A DNA stretch of 54,024 nucleotides, taken from the NCBI GenBank assembly GCA_030537855.1, contig JAUNVD010000012.1, forward strand, positions 1 to 54,024, written 5' to 3'. Position 1 is the stretch's first letter; each line of letters starts with the position of its first letter. The notes below the pieces were generated by a model that was not told where the DNA came from, did not search any database, and saw nothing but the letters and a program-made list of their open reading frames with translations. This DNA comes from Tissierellia bacterium. GTDB lineage: Bacteria > Bacillota > Clostridia > Tissierellales > Peptoniphilaceae. Shown here in pieces: positions 42,142 to 51,626 of this stretch. Position numbers and translations under genes: made by a program.

Positions 42142-43998
42142 TTATTGCACTTCTTTCATCTTGTGGAAGGTTTCCCACATAATACAATCAGAAATTCCAC
42201 ATCCATTACAAGTTTCACGACAATCAGAGGTTCGTTTTTCTGATAATGCTTTTTGATATTCTCGAATTAGGTATTTTTTACTTACACCAATATCTATAAA
42301 ATCCCATGGAAGGATTTCATCTAGAGATCTTTCACGGTAGGAATAAAAGTCTAAAGTAATACCTGTATCTTCCATCGCCTGTTCCCAAATTTGATAATCA
42401 AAGTGTTCCGACCAACCGTCAAATTTTGCTCCTAATTCCCAGGCTCGATAAAGTAATTTGCCAACACGACGATCGCCTCTGGCTATGACACCTTCCATAA
42501 TAGAAGTTTCTGGACTATGGTATCTAAATTTTACTTTAGGATCTTTGATTTGGTCTTTAATGTAAAAGGCCTTTTGATAAAAATCTTCTTTTCGCGTTTG
42601 TCCTACCCATTGGAAAGGGGTAAATCCTTTTGGTACAAAACAAGATGCTGAGGATGTTACTTGGAAATTCCCTTTTATTTCTTCTTTCGGGCGATTAAAG
42701 AATCGATCCCTTACTCCATAAGATAATTCAACGATCCCGTCAAGATCTTCTTCTCTTTCTGTAGGAAGACCAATCATAAAGTATAATTTTACTTTACTCC
42801 ATCCTTCCCGAAACACAGAATCACATACATCCATTAGATTTTCTTTTGTAACACCTTTATTAATCACATCTCGTAATCGTTGAGATCCAGCTTCTGGTGC
42901 AAATGTTAGTCCTGTTTTCTTTACTTTTTCAATCTCTTTTAATACTTCAATAAAAAAGGTGTCTAATCTTAAGGATGGTAAAGATAATGCTACCCTTTTT
43001 TCTTCATATTCTTTCATAAGAATCTCAATTAATGGTAAGAGAGAAGTGTAGTCACAGGAACTTAAGGAGGACAGGGAAATTTCACTATACCCTGTAGATT
43101 CAATCATCTTTCTTGCTCCCTCTACTAAATGATCTACTGATTTTTCTCGAATAGGACGATAAATCATTCCTGCCTGACAAAATCGGCAACCATGGGTGCA
43201 ACCACGAAACATTTCTAATACTACTCTATCGTGAACTGTTTCAATAAAGGGTACGATTACTTTTGTTAGTTGGAACATAGAATCTAAATCATTAATTTTC
43301 CTCTTTTTAATAATGGAAGGAGCCCCTTCCTTTGCAATTCTTTGTTTTATTAAACCTTGATGGTCGTATATTTCTTCATAAAATTTTGGAACATAAATTC
43401 CTGGTATCTTTATCGCTTTTTTTAAAAATTCATCCTTTGTCCAATGATTTTTCTTTTTCTCACGATATAAGTCTAAGAGTTCCAGATTTACTTCTTCCCC
43501 TTCACCTAATATAAAAAGATCTATAAAATCTGCTAAAGGTTCTGGAGTATAGGCACAAGGACCACCTGCTACAATTAAAGGATCTTCTTCTCCCCTATCT
43601 TTAGAGTAAAGGGGAATATTTGCTAAGTCTAACATATTTAATATATTCGTATAGGACAGTTCATACTGTAGTGTAAAACCTAGAATATCAAAATTTCGTA
43701 CTTCTTCTTTTGATTCTAATGTAAATAAAGGAATATCTAAGTTTCTCATTTGTTCTTCCATATCTGGCCAAGGAGCAAAAACTCGTTCACAAGCATAATT
43801 TTCTTGATTTGTTAAAAAATACAAGATTTGTAGCCCTAAATGACTCATTCCTACTTCATATACATCAGGAAATGCAAAAACAAAGTTTACTTCTGTACTG
43901 TCCAAATCTTTTTTAATACTATTTAACTCTCCCCCAATGTAACGAGCTGGTTTATTCACCTTTTTTAAGGCTCGTTCCAAGAGTTCTTTTTTAATCAT
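42142..43998 (-). CDS. TIGR03960-family B12-type radical SAM protein (618 aa)
   Basis: The radical SAM cluster motif CxxxCxxC is in RGCTHGCRFCQAG (near residue 266). The N-terminal part resembles a cobalamin-binding Rossmann domain (FAFPDVYEVGMSHLGLQIL). The C-terminus has a further Cys cluster (CRETCNGCGISDC) likely to hold another iron-sulfur cluster. Length is normal for the family, whose substrate is unknown. The partner gene follows by one base, and rng follows that. Confidence 0.93.
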   Translation of the reverse strand: MIKKELLERALKKVNKPARYIGGELNSIKKDLDSTEVNFVFAFPDVYEVGMSHLGLQILYFLTNQENYACERVFAPWPDMEEQMRNLDIPLFTLESKEEVRNFDILGFTLQYELSYTNILNMLDLANIPLYSKDRGEEDPLIVAGGPCAYTPEPLADFIDLFILGEGEEVNLELLDLYREKKKNHWTKDEFLKKAIKIPGIYVPKFYEEIYDHQGLIKQRIAKEGAPSIIKKRKINDLDSMFQLTKVIVPFIETVHDRVVLEMFRGCTHGCRFCQAGMIYRPIREKSVDHLVEGARKMIESTGYSEISLSSLSSCDYTSLLPLIEILMKEYEEKRVALSLPSLRLDTFFIEVLKEIEKVKKTGLTFAPEAGSQRLRDVINKGVTKENLMDVCDSVFREGWSKVKLYFMIGLPTEREEDLDGIVELSYGVRDRFFNRPKEEIKGNFQVTSSASCFVPKGFTPFQWVGQTRKEDFYQKAFYIKDQIKDPKVKFRYHSPETSIMEGVIARGDRRVGKLLYRAWELGAKFDGWSEHFDYQIWEQAMEDTGITLDFYSYRERSLDEILPWDFIDIGVSKKYLIREYQKALSEKRTSDCRETCNGCGISDCIMWETFHKMKEVQ

Positions 43999-44005
43999 GA
44001 AATAC

Positions 44006-44719
44006 CTACTTTCTTCTTAACCTCTCCCAAAAGGTAGGTGGGTCTATCCTAGGATTCTCCCATTGTCCATCTTTTATTTCCTGCCATACACGCTTAACTT
44101 CATCAAGGGGTAAATCTTGGATGGACCCATTTTCTTTAAACTTTAAATCACAATATCTAATAATATGATATTCTTCCCATCTTGGCAAATATTTTTTTAT
44201 CCAGTGATCCAAAGTGGAACTGTCATTAACCCCATTGACGATAATTTCTACATCAACTCTCTTTTGTTTTAAATATAAGAATAACCCTTCCCCATTTTTC
44301 AAGGATACTTTATTTTCCGAGGCTATGAGTAAAATCTTATCTAAAAATGGTAAAAATACTTCCAATTCTCTTCCACTTTTTGTAGAAAAGTCAATAATAC
44401 TATGGGAAAATTCTTTCTGAAATGATTGGAAAAGATTTTTACATTCACTTTTCTCGATCTCATAAAAACTTTTCGATAAAGAGGCAGGGGTATAATAAAG
44501 ATTTTCAGTAATCTTCGTCATCCCTTTTTTATTCCCTTTGATTAAATTATAAAAGTCATAAACTAAAGGTTCTTGATTCAGAAAAATATCTAAAGATCTT
44601 TTTCCCCAATCACCATCAGCTATCATGATTTTATTTTCTTTTTCTAAAAATTTAGAAAGACTAAGGGAGAGAATGGAAGAACCCACTCCTCCTTTAGCCC
44701 CAAGTACACCTATATTCAT
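44006..44719 (-). CDS. MinD/ParA-like ATPase-fold protein with degenerate P-loop (237 aa)
   Basis: The start MNIGVLGAKGGVGSSILSLS has the deviant Walker A layout of MinD/ParA proteins. The signature Lys9 is kept but the second Lys of GKT is Ser14. The later ADGDWGKRSLDIFL and HSIIDFSTKSGRE segments stand where MinD has DxDxGxRNLD and the switch II motif. It lacks the C-terminal amphipathic helix typical of MinD. It lies seven bases upstream of the radical SAM gene and 14 after mrdA, the place where many Firmicutes have minC-minD; no minC is present. I infer a divergent MinD relative, perhaps not an ATPase. Confidence 0.7.
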   Translation of the reverse strand: MNIGVLGAKGGVGSSILSLSLSKFLEKENKIMIADGDWGKRSLDIFLNQEPLVYDFYNLIKGNKKGMTKITENLYYTPASLSKSFYEIEKSECKNLFQSFQKEFSHSIIDFSTKSGRELEVFLPFLDKILLIASENKVSLKNGEGLFLYLKQKRVDVEIIVNGVNDSSTLDHWIKKYLPRWEEYHIIRYCDLKFKENGSIQDLPLDEVKRVWQEIKDGQWENPRIDPPTFWERLRRK

Positions 44720-44733
44720 TTTTTCCCTTTCCT

Positions 44734-47700
44734 TTATGGTTTTACTACTGTTTCAATTGGCAAGGAATCTCTTCGAATTTCCTTATTTAACCCAAAGTAT
44801 TCTGCGATAACTTCTCGAATTAAAGGTGACCCATTAGATCCTGGTCCACCTTGTACTAAGACACAAGCTACTGCTATTTCTGGATTTTCATAAGGAGCAA
44901 ACCCTATTTGCCATGAAAAACTGTCGAATGTATCCCCTGTATAAGGATTTACCCCAGCTCTTTGTGCCGTACCTGTTTTAATACCAACAGAGATAGGAAA
45001 GTTTTCATAAGCTGCTTTATTGGCTCCACTTAAGGACGCCATATGCATCCCTTTCTTTACAGCTTCCAAATTATCCAAGTCATTTAATTGAATTTGTTCC
45101 CCTTTTACTTCCCTTTGTAAAATAATATTATTATTATTTTCGTCTTTAATATCTTCTAGAAAACTTAATGGATAAAGAGTTCCACCATTAGCCAAAGCCA
45201 TAACATAACGAGTAATCTGAGCCAAAGTATAAGAGTTGGCACCTTGTCCAATGGTAACATTCATGGTGTCTGCCATATTCCAATGTGCTTGATTAAAATA
45301 ATCATATAACATAAAGTCCCCTAATAAAACTCCTCGTCCTGGTACCACTTTTTCCGTATCTAATTCTAATTGTTCTAATACTTCAAAAACTTTTTGTCTT
45401 TCAGGTACATTTTCCTCATCCATTAAAGATACTATTTTTTCTATAATTTGACTAGATTTTTTATTGGTTAGCTCCTCTTTTCCAATATAAAATTCTCGTA
45501 AATGACTATTTAAGTAATTTCTCAATAACTGCTTCATCGTTTCTGTTTTTGTCTTTGGATTAGGTAAGTTTCCCTTTGCTTCAGCAGGAGTTTTTATCTC
45601 AATTCCCGTTGGTGAACCTAAGCCAAATTTCTGTGCCATTTCTGAAATATCATCAGCTGTAATTTGTACTGGTAAATCTAGATCTTGTCTTTGATCCTTT
45701 CCAAGGGCTAAGGAATAAAAATAATAGTTACAAGAATCTCGAATAGCTGTATATAAATCTTCATCCCCATGGGTTTCCTTTTCTTGATTCCAAAGCCAAC
45801 ATCCAAAGACAGAACCACCTACTTCCACATAACCACCGTCTTTTATAACTTGATTCGGCTTCATCCCTTTTTCTAGTGCTGTAAGTCCAGTAATCATTTT
45901 AAAAATCGAGCCAGGCTGAACAGCTGTTTGTAAAGGAATATTGTAAAGAGGTCTTGGTGCTAGTGGATTTTTTTCCTCTTTAGGAAGTAAACTTTCCCAG
46001 TCTGTTGAAGATATACCTGTCGCAAATAAATTAGGGTCATATCCAGGGAAACTTGCCATCGCAAGAATTTTTCCTGTATGAACATCCACTGCCATAATGG
46101 CACCTGATTGTGCATGGATAAATGGTCTTCCCTTATCTCTAGATGAAGCAAGGGGATAGTCTCCCCATTTACTTTTGTAAACATCTCCAGAACGTATCAG
46201 GGAAAGAACATTTTTTAGAGTTTCTTCCGCTTTTTTTTGTAAGTCTAAATCAATGGATAAATATACATTATTTCCTGGTTGAGGAGGTGTTTGTTCTAGA
46301 ATCTTTGTTGTGTTTCCTACCGAATCTACCTCTACACGACGGTTTCCATTGGTTCCATGAAGATAATCTTCATAGTTTTGTTCGATACCAGTCTTTCCAA
46401 TTAAGGCATTTCTTTCATATTCTTTACGATTAATATACTCATTGACTTCAGTATCAGTGGAGATTTTTCCAATATACCCTAAAATATGGGAACAAGTTTC
46501 TCCTAAAGGATAATGACGAATAGGTTCTGAAGATACGGTGATTCCAGTATTTGGATTGATGTTTTCACTAATTTTTGCCACTGTTTCATTTTTTATTTTA
46601 TAAGCATAATTAATCGGTATATATGCTAAATTTCCCTGTTTATTTAATTCATAGTATATATTTAAAATACCTCTTGTTTCGTAGACCCCTAGATTGTTCG
46701 GAATTTTATACCTTTCTTTGACTTGTAAAAAAGCCTCTGTGTCTGTAGAACCTTCCTCCACATGCTCCGATTTTTCCCAATCTTCTTTATTTGCTAAATC
46801 AACATATCGGAAAGTATCATCAGCAATAGAGATTCCTGTTATAATCCCATCTTCAATAAGAACACTTTGAGCAGCAACTTTCATCTCCTTAGGAGTAAGC
46901 CAACGTTTCATCACCTTTTCATCTTTACCATACTGTAATAAATAGGAAAAGGCATCTGAACCATCTTCAAATTTATAATAGGGTCGTCCTTTTTTTAATC
47001 CTACCTTTATCTCTTTTTTCTCTCCTTCTTCTTTCATAGCCTCTACTAAGAGCTTTCCTGGAAAGAGAATATCCTCGTCAGTTTCATTCACCTTTTTACG
47101 TAGTAGATGTTCCATACTACGATTGGAAAAAATAGTATAAAAGTCACTTTCTGCTGTAGAGTCTAGTGAAATGGAAGGAAATTCACTCATCCATTTTAAT
47201 TTTGTTTCAAAATAAGATTTATAAAAAGAGTTGAAGAATGGTTCCATTGCAATATCATTTACAAGTCCTTTTTTCAATAAGACATCATAACATAATTTTC
47301 TCGCAATAGGATGTTCCAATAATTTTCGAATATGGGTGGGATTATCTCCTGCCAATTGTAATATGGCTTCCTTTGGAGGAATATCCTCTGGTAAATCATG
47401 TGTTTTTTTCCAATGGATTGGTTCATCTCCTCCAATATAGGAAAATACTACTCCATACTCTCCTTTTTTAACAATAATTGGAATTTTTTCCCCAGTCGTA
47501 TCTAAGGAATGTAAAAAACGATTAGCTGTATAAAACTCATAATGATCTTGTCGATCTATATCTTCATAATAGGTGTTTAAAATTTCTGGCAATAATTGGT
47601 GCTCAGAAATACGTTCCACAATTTGATCCGTTGGAGATTGTTCTCCGTAAATATAACGATTTTGATCTTTATAGCGAAAGACATTACAATCTATGGGAAA

Positions 47701-48060
47701 GTCATCAGTTGTAGAAACTCCATCTTCTTCTAAATAACGAACCAATTGTAAAAAAGCTTTGTTCTTTTCCTCTCTAGGTAAAGGATCAATCTCATCTTTT
47801 CGTAATTGGACTGTAAAAACAGGTCGATTCCCTGCAATTAAAAGCCCTTTTCTGTCATGAATTTCACCTCGAGGAGCTGTTACTATAATATCCTTTGCTC
47901 TACGATTTTCGGAAATTTCACGGAAATAGGAACCACGAATACCAGTAAGATAAAAAAGTCGTCCACCTAAGACGACAAAGACAAGAAGAAGTAAGATGGT
48001 AAAGATTTCATATCGATCTTTTTCTAAAAAATCTCTAATGGCGTCTTTCATCCTTTCCAT
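44734..48060 (-). CDS. mrdA: Penicillin-binding protein 2, elongation transpeptidase (1108 aa)
   Basis: This class B PBP crosslinks peptidoglycan during side-wall growth. It has one N-terminal membrane helix (about 17-38), a long dimerisation/pedestal domain, and the transpeptidase with SxxK in QPGSIFKM (near residue 717), SxN in RDSCNYYF (near 775) and KTG in GIKTGTAQR (near 1026). At 1108 residues it is far longer than E. coli PBP2 (633): the region before the transpeptidase holds a large extra segment (about 170-440). AGGAGG precedes the ATG. It overlaps mreD by 26 bases and belongs to the mre operon. Confidence 0.95.
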   Translation of the reverse strand: MERMKDAIRDFLEKDRYEIFTILLLLVFVVLGGRLFYLTGIRGSYFREISENRRAKDIIVTAPRGEIHDRKGLLIAGNRPVFTVQLRKDEIDPLPREEKNKAFLQLVRYLEEDGVSTTDDFPIDCNVFRYKDQNRYIYGEQSPTDQIVERISEHQLLPEILNTYYEDIDRQDHYEFYTANRFLHSLDTTGEKIPIIVKKGEYGVVFSYIGGDEPIHWKKTHDLPEDIPPKEAILQLAGDNPTHIRKLLEHPIARKLCYDVLLKKGLVNDIAMEPFFNSFYKSYFETKLKWMSEFPSISLDSTAESDFYTIFSNRSMEHLLRKKVNETDEDILFPGKLLVEAMKEEGEKKEIKVGLKKGRPYYKFEDGSDAFSYLLQYGKDEKVMKRWLTPKEMKVAAQSVLIEDGIITGISIADDTFRYVDLANKEDWEKSEHVEEGSTDTEAFLQVKERYKIPNNLGVYETRGILNIYYELNKQGNLAYIPINYAYKIKNETVAKISENINPNTGITVSSEPIRHYPLGETCSHILGYIGKISTDTEVNEYINRKEYERNALIGKTGIEQNYEDYLHGTNGNRRVEVDSVGNTTKILEQTPPQPGNNVYLSIDLDLQKKAEETLKNVLSLIRSGDVYKSKWGDYPLASSRDKGRPFIHAQSGAIMAVDVHTGKILAMASFPGYDPNLFATGISSTDWESLLPKEEKNPLAPRPLYNIPLQTAVQPGSIFKMITGLTALEKGMKPNQVIKDGGYVEVGGSVFGCWLWNQEKETHGDEDLYTAIRDSCNYYFYSLALGKDQRQDLDLPVQITADDISEMAQKFGLGSPTGIEIKTPAEAKGNLPNPKTKTETMKQLLRNYLNSHLREFYIGKEELTNKKSSQIIEKIVSLMDEENVPERQKVFEVLEQLELDTEKVVPGRGVLLGDFMLYDYFNQAHWNMADTMNVTIGQGANSYTLAQITRYVMALANGGTLYPLSFLEDIKDENNNNIILQREVKGEQIQLNDLDNLEAVKKGMHMASLSGANKAAYENFPISVGIKTGTAQRAGVNPYTGDTFDSFSWQIGFAPYENPEIAVACVLVQGGPGSNGSPLIREVIAEYFGLNKEIRRDSLPIETVVKP

Positions 48061-48556
48061 GATTTTTCCTCCTTTCTACAAACTCTTTTAATTTTGGCAC
48101 AATTAAATAACAAATAGCCCCTGTAATACCTGTAACCATCGTTATGATATGAAAAGTGTTTTTTAAAATAAATCTTGTGGAAAAAGAAAAGCCAAGAATA
48201 TAGTATCCTATTCCCGTAAATAGTTGATAACATATGGTAATGAAAGCTGATAAAATACCAGCTGTTAAAAAAGACCGACTATTTAAATAGCCGTAGGTCT
48301 TTTGGGCAATCGTCCCAATTAAAAACCAAATCAACATATAAAAGCCAATTCTCTCTCCATAAAAGACATCACAAAGAAACCCTAAGAATAAACCTATATA
48401 GGGTGCCTCAATTTTCCGATATTTACTCATAACATAAAATGTAAGTCCAATGGGCAAAATACTAAAAGCCCCTTCATGGATAAAGTATCCGGAAAAAATA
48501 CTATTTTGCAATACAAAAACCAAATATGTTCCGAAGAATATCAGAAAAAATTCCAT
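48035..48556 (-). CDS. mreD: Rod-shape protein MreD (173 aa)
   Basis: This membrane protein has about five hydrophobic helices and the usual MreD length. It lies between mreC and mrdA. It is part of the elongasome, with MreC and PBP2. Sequence is poorly conserved in this family, so position and topology carry most of the weight (LGFLCDVFYGERIGFYML segment fits). Confidence 0.92.
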   Translation of the reverse strand: MEFFLIFFGTYLVFVLQNSIFSGYFIHEGAFSILPIGLTFYVMSKYRKIEAPYIGLFLGFLCDVFYGERIGFYMLIWFLIGTIAQKTYGYLNSRSFLTAGILSAFITICYQLFTGIGYYILGFSFSTRFILKNTFHIITMVTGITGAICYLIVPKLKEFVERRKNHGKDERRH

Positions 48557-48564
48557 ATTCCCAC

Positions 48565-49410
48565 CTATTCTTTAATCACAAATACTTGATAAATCTTCAT
48601 AAAGTTCACAGCAGGGCTTACTTCCACATGTTGAACCATTTCATCTTCGTCTCTATGAACAGCTGTAACAGTACCAATAAAAAGATCTCCCTTGTACAAG
48701 TCTCCAATCCCAGAGGTTATCAAACGGTCGTTAGTTACAATATCTCCATAAGGGTCATAAGAATACCCTTCTAAAGAACCTTCTGAATTTCCAGTTAAAA
48801 CCCCTCCATCTTGGGTTCGGATATTTCGAAAGGCAACTGAATTTCCTTCATTAAAAATACTATCAACATTACACCAATTATCTCCAACCTCAACAACTTT
48901 TCCCACAAGTCCCTCTACAATAACACCGTTTCTACCGTCAATTCCAACAACAACCGTATCTCCATCCTGGATACCATCTTTAATTCCTTTGTTTAGTAAT
49001 AATTTAGAAAAATAAGCTCCAGGATTTTTGCCAATAACCTTAGCTTTAACCATGGAAAATTTAGATGAACTTTGTAGCTTAGCTTCAGAACGTAAATAAT
49101 CTGTACGGGAAATAATATCATTTAATCTTCTATTTTCTTCTGAAAGCCTTGCTACTTCTTGTTTCATTTCTTTATTTTCTTTTTCTAATTGAGGTAGATG
49201 AATAATGGTATTTACACCACTTACTACCTTTTGGACTCCTTGAGAGGTAACAGAAATTACAGGGGAAAAAATATCCCCTGAAATTCGTTCCAACCACTGG
49301 AAAGATTTTCTCCCTCCTCCAGTAAATCCTATGACTATTAATAAAACTACAACAATAGCCCCAAAAATGGATTGTCGCTTTAGCTGCTTTAATCGTTCCA
49401 TATTCCTCAT
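48565..49410 (-). CDS. mreC: Rod-shape protein MreC (281 aa)
   Basis: It has one N-terminal membrane helix (about 13-33), a coiled coil (about 65-100, QLEKENKEMKQEVARLSEEN) and the paired beta-domain with KVIGKNPGAYFSKLLLNKG and VVVGIDGRNGVIVEGLVG. The ATG at 49410 overlaps the radC stop as ATGA, which fits coupled translation; an ATG at 49401 is an alternative. No mreB is in the window. Confidence 0.94.
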   Translation of the reverse strand: MRNMERLKQLKRQSIFGAIVVVLLIVIGFTGGGRKSFQWLERISGDIFSPVISVTSQGVQKVVSGVNTIIHLPQLEKENKEMKQEVARLSEENRRLNDIISRTDYLRSEAKLQSSSKFSMVKAKVIGKNPGAYFSKLLLNKGIKDGIQDGDTVVVGIDGRNGVIVEGLVGKVVEVGDNWCNVDSIFNEGNSVAFRNIRTQDGGVLTGNSEGSLEGYSYDPYGDIVTNDRLITSGIGDLYKGDLFIGTVTAVHRDEDEMVQHVEVSPAVNFMKIYQVFVIKE

Positions 49411-50135
49411 TCCCAACAATTTTCTTCTAGAAAACTATAATACACACCATTTCCAATAATTATATGATCTAAAACGGGAATTCCTAAAAGTTCTCCCCCT
49501 TCCCGTAGTCGTTTCGTAAGTAATTTATCTTCCCTAGATGGATTCACATCTCCAGTAGGATGGTTATGTACTAAGATGATAGAGTGGGCAGATTTTTCTA
49601 CTGCCACTCCAAAGACTTCCCTAGGATGGACTACAGTACAATCCACCGTTCCTTTTGAAATATATTCAATACCACAAACTTCTTTCTTTGTATTTAGTAA
49701 TAGGACTACAAACTCTTCTACTTGAGAAAATCGTAAAGTCCCCATAACAAATGAAGCTGCTTTTTCTGGACTCGTCACCTTAATCCTGTCAAAAGTCGTC
49801 ATTGTGTGCATCCTCTTACCTAATTCTATAGCAGCGAGAATCATGGAAGCTTTAGCATCCCCAATCCCTTCTACCTTTTTTAAATCTTGTAAAGTAACAT
49901 AGGCTAATTGACTTAGAGCAGATTTTTCTTCCCCTGGTACCTTATGTAAAGAATTGATTAACTTTTGAGCCAAAGATATGGAAGACTCCTTCTTCGTGCC
50001 AGTTCGAATAATTAAGGCTATTAATTCTGCATTGGTTAAAACTTCTGGACCTTGAATTAAAAGTTTTTCTTGAGGTCTATCCTCATCTGGCATTTCTTTT
50101 ACCGTATATCCTCGATACCCTTTTTCATCAACCAT
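49407..50135 (-). CDS. radC: RadC-family JAB-domain protein (242 aa)
   Basis: This has an N-terminal helix-hairpin-helix (KKVEGIGDAKASMILAAIELG) and the JAB/MPN metal motif HNHPTGDVNPSREDKLLT. Despite its name the family's role in repair is unproven. The ATG at 50135 follows GGAGG and is chosen over upstream in-frame codons. It lies ten bases after maf and overlaps mreC, the common maf-radC-mre order. Confidence 0.95.
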   Translation of the reverse strand: MVDEKGYRGYTVKEMPDEDRPQEKLLIQGPEVLTNAELIALIIRTGTKKESSISLAQKLINSLHKVPGEEKSALSQLAYVTLQDLKKVEGIGDAKASMILAAIELGKRMHTMTTFDRIKVTSPEKAASFVMGTLRFSQVEEFVVLLLNTKKEVCGIEYISKGTVDCTVVHPREVFGVAVEKSAHSIILVHNHPTGDVNPSREDKLLTKRLREGGELLGIPVLDHIIIGNGVYYSFLEENCWE

Positions 50136-50145
50136 TCCCACCCTC

Positions 50146-50712
50146 CTAGAGTAAATAAATGTCAAAATATTTTTTTAAATCTAGAGATATTGCTCCAATA
50201 GGAAACCCTACCACTGTTTCAAAATCTCCATGGATTTTCTCAACAAAGATCCCAGCAAGACCTTGTATTCCATAGGCACCTGCCTTATCTTTATATTCAT
50301 CATACTTTAAATATCTATTTATAAGTTCTTCTTCTAAATGTTGAAAAGTAACGTCACATTTCGAATAATTTACAACCTTTATATTTTTTTCATAAGATAA
50401 TAATGCATATCCTGTATAAACCTGATGAGTTTTTCCAGATAGCTTCTTTAGCATTTCATAGGCATCTTTCTTGGAATTAGGTTTTCCAAGGACTTCCCCA
50501 TGTAACGCCACTACCGTATCTGACCCTATAATAATCTTATTAGGATACTTTTCCCATAGGGAATAGGCCTTCTCAAAAGACAGGGCACAAACTAATTGTA
50601 TAGGATTTCCAAATGTATTATTTTCTTTTATGTTTGCAGGAACCACTTGAAAATCTTTGGTAAATCGACTTAAAATTTCTTTTCTCCTAGGAGATGCAGA
50701 TGCTAAAATCAA
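50146..50712 (-). CDS. maf: Maf-family nucleoside-triphosphate pyrophosphatase (188 aa)
   Basis: This hydrolyses dTTP/UTP or modified nucleotides. The N-terminus MILASASPRRKEIL and the motif IIGSDTVVALHGEVLGKP are diagnostic, followed by LSGKTHQVYTGYAL. The start is TTG behind GAGGTGAAG. It heads the maf-radC-mre cluster, after the Gx-transporter gene with four bases between. Confidence 0.95.
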   Translation of the reverse strand: MILASASPRRKEILSRFTKDFQVVPANIKENNTFGNPIQLVCALSFEKAYSLWEKYPNKIIIGSDTVVALHGEVLGKPNSKKDAYEMLKKLSGKTHQVYTGYALLSYEKNIKVVNYSKCDVTFQHLEEELINRYLKYDEYKDKAGAYGIQGLAGIFVEKIHGDFETVVGFPIGAISLDLKKYFDIYLL

Positions 50713-50716
50713 AACT

Positions 50717-51241
50717 TCACCTCTTTAAAAATATCATATGTTTCTCTAGAACCTCTACAATATAATTTGTACTTAATCCTACAAAAAAACCTGTAAAAAT
50801 TCCAAGTAATAATAAAAATGGTAAATACGTTATAATTTTCCAGTTTTGGATTATCAAACCTGCAACAAGAACCTGTCCAATATTATGACATGCTGAACCA
50901 ATTTCACTTACACCAATATTTGATATTTTGGGGACGAGATATTTTATTGCAAAAATCATCCCAAGGCAACTTAATATCCCTCCTGTAATACTATAAAAAA
51001 AACTTGTCACATGTCCTAGAACTAACATAAGTAAAAAACTTTTTAAACAAGCTACCATGATTCCTTCCTTATATCCAAACAGAACCAAAGTAGTTAGTAT
51101 AATAATATTGGAAAGACCAAGTCTAGCACCAGGAACTGGGATAGGGAGGGGAATTAAACTTTCAATATAACCAATAGCCACACCCATAGATACAAGAAGT
51201 GCTATAAAAATATTTTTTCTTAAATTCATCATTTTATCCAT
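50717..51241 (-). CDS. Gx transporter family / heptaprenyl diphosphate synthase component I-like (174 aa)
   Basis: This membrane protein has five to six hydrophobic segments and the family motifs YIESLIPLPIPVPGARLGLSN and a later SEIGSACHNIGQVL. The family was named after component I of heptaprenyl diphosphate synthase, but the membrane topology and ECF-like motif indicate a transporter-type subunit. In Clostridia it is usually encoded beside a NusG-domain-II protein, as here. The substrate is unknown. Confidence 0.85.
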   Translation of the reverse strand: MDKMMNLRKNIFIALLVSMGVAIGYIESLIPLPIPVPGARLGLSNIIILTTLVLFGYKEGIMVACLKSFLLMLVLGHVTSFFYSITGGILSCLGMIFAIKYLVPKISNIGVSEIGSACHNIGQVLVAGLIIQNWKIITYLPFLLLLGIFTGFFVGLSTNYIVEVLEKHMIFLKR

Positions 51242-51242
51242 C

Positions 51243-51626
51243 TCATCGTAGTACAGAATCTAAATCATTTTTTCCAGGCTTACTACTTTTTACCTCCACT
51301 ACCAACTCATGAGGAAGACATATAATCATTTCCCCTGGTTTTGAAATTCTAGCCATTTTTACACATATTTGATCTGGACAGTCCGCTTCAATAAGAGTTG
51401 CCCCCTCACTATTATAAGATATAATATTATACCCTTTTTTCGTATTAACTTGATAGGTTTTACTCTTTTTTACACCTTCAAAATCCAATTTTTCCACTTC
51501 TTTTCCACTTACTTGAACAGAAATATATCTATGAGGTGAAGAAGTTATTAATACTTTGGAAAATCCAAGTAACCCAAGGGCAATACATACTATAATAAAA
51601 ATAACAATCTTATCTCCACGAACCAT
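51243..51626 (-). CDS. NusG domain II-containing exported protein (127 aa)
   Basis: It has one N-terminal membrane helix (about 8-27) and an extracytoplasmic NusG-II domain: YNIISYNSEGATLIEADCPDQICVKM, with the family's DCPDxxCV motif, then ISKPGEMIICLPHELVVEV. The domain is named for resemblance to a NusG insert; it does not imply transcription control. It is usually found with the Gx-transporter protein and often near Rnf/ApbE genes. The ATG follows GGAGGTGG. Confidence 0.88.
   Translation of the reverse strand: MVRGDKIVIFIIVCIALGLLGFSKVLITSSPHRYISVQVSGKEVEKLDFEGVKKSKTYQVNTKKGYNIISYNSEGATLIEADCPDQICVKMARISKPGEMIICLPHELVVEVKSSKPGKNDLDSVLR

Noticed and set aside
51243-51626. Transcription antitermination function for the NusG-II protein.
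   Set aside because: It has an N-terminal membrane helix and lacks the NusG NGN and KOW domains.
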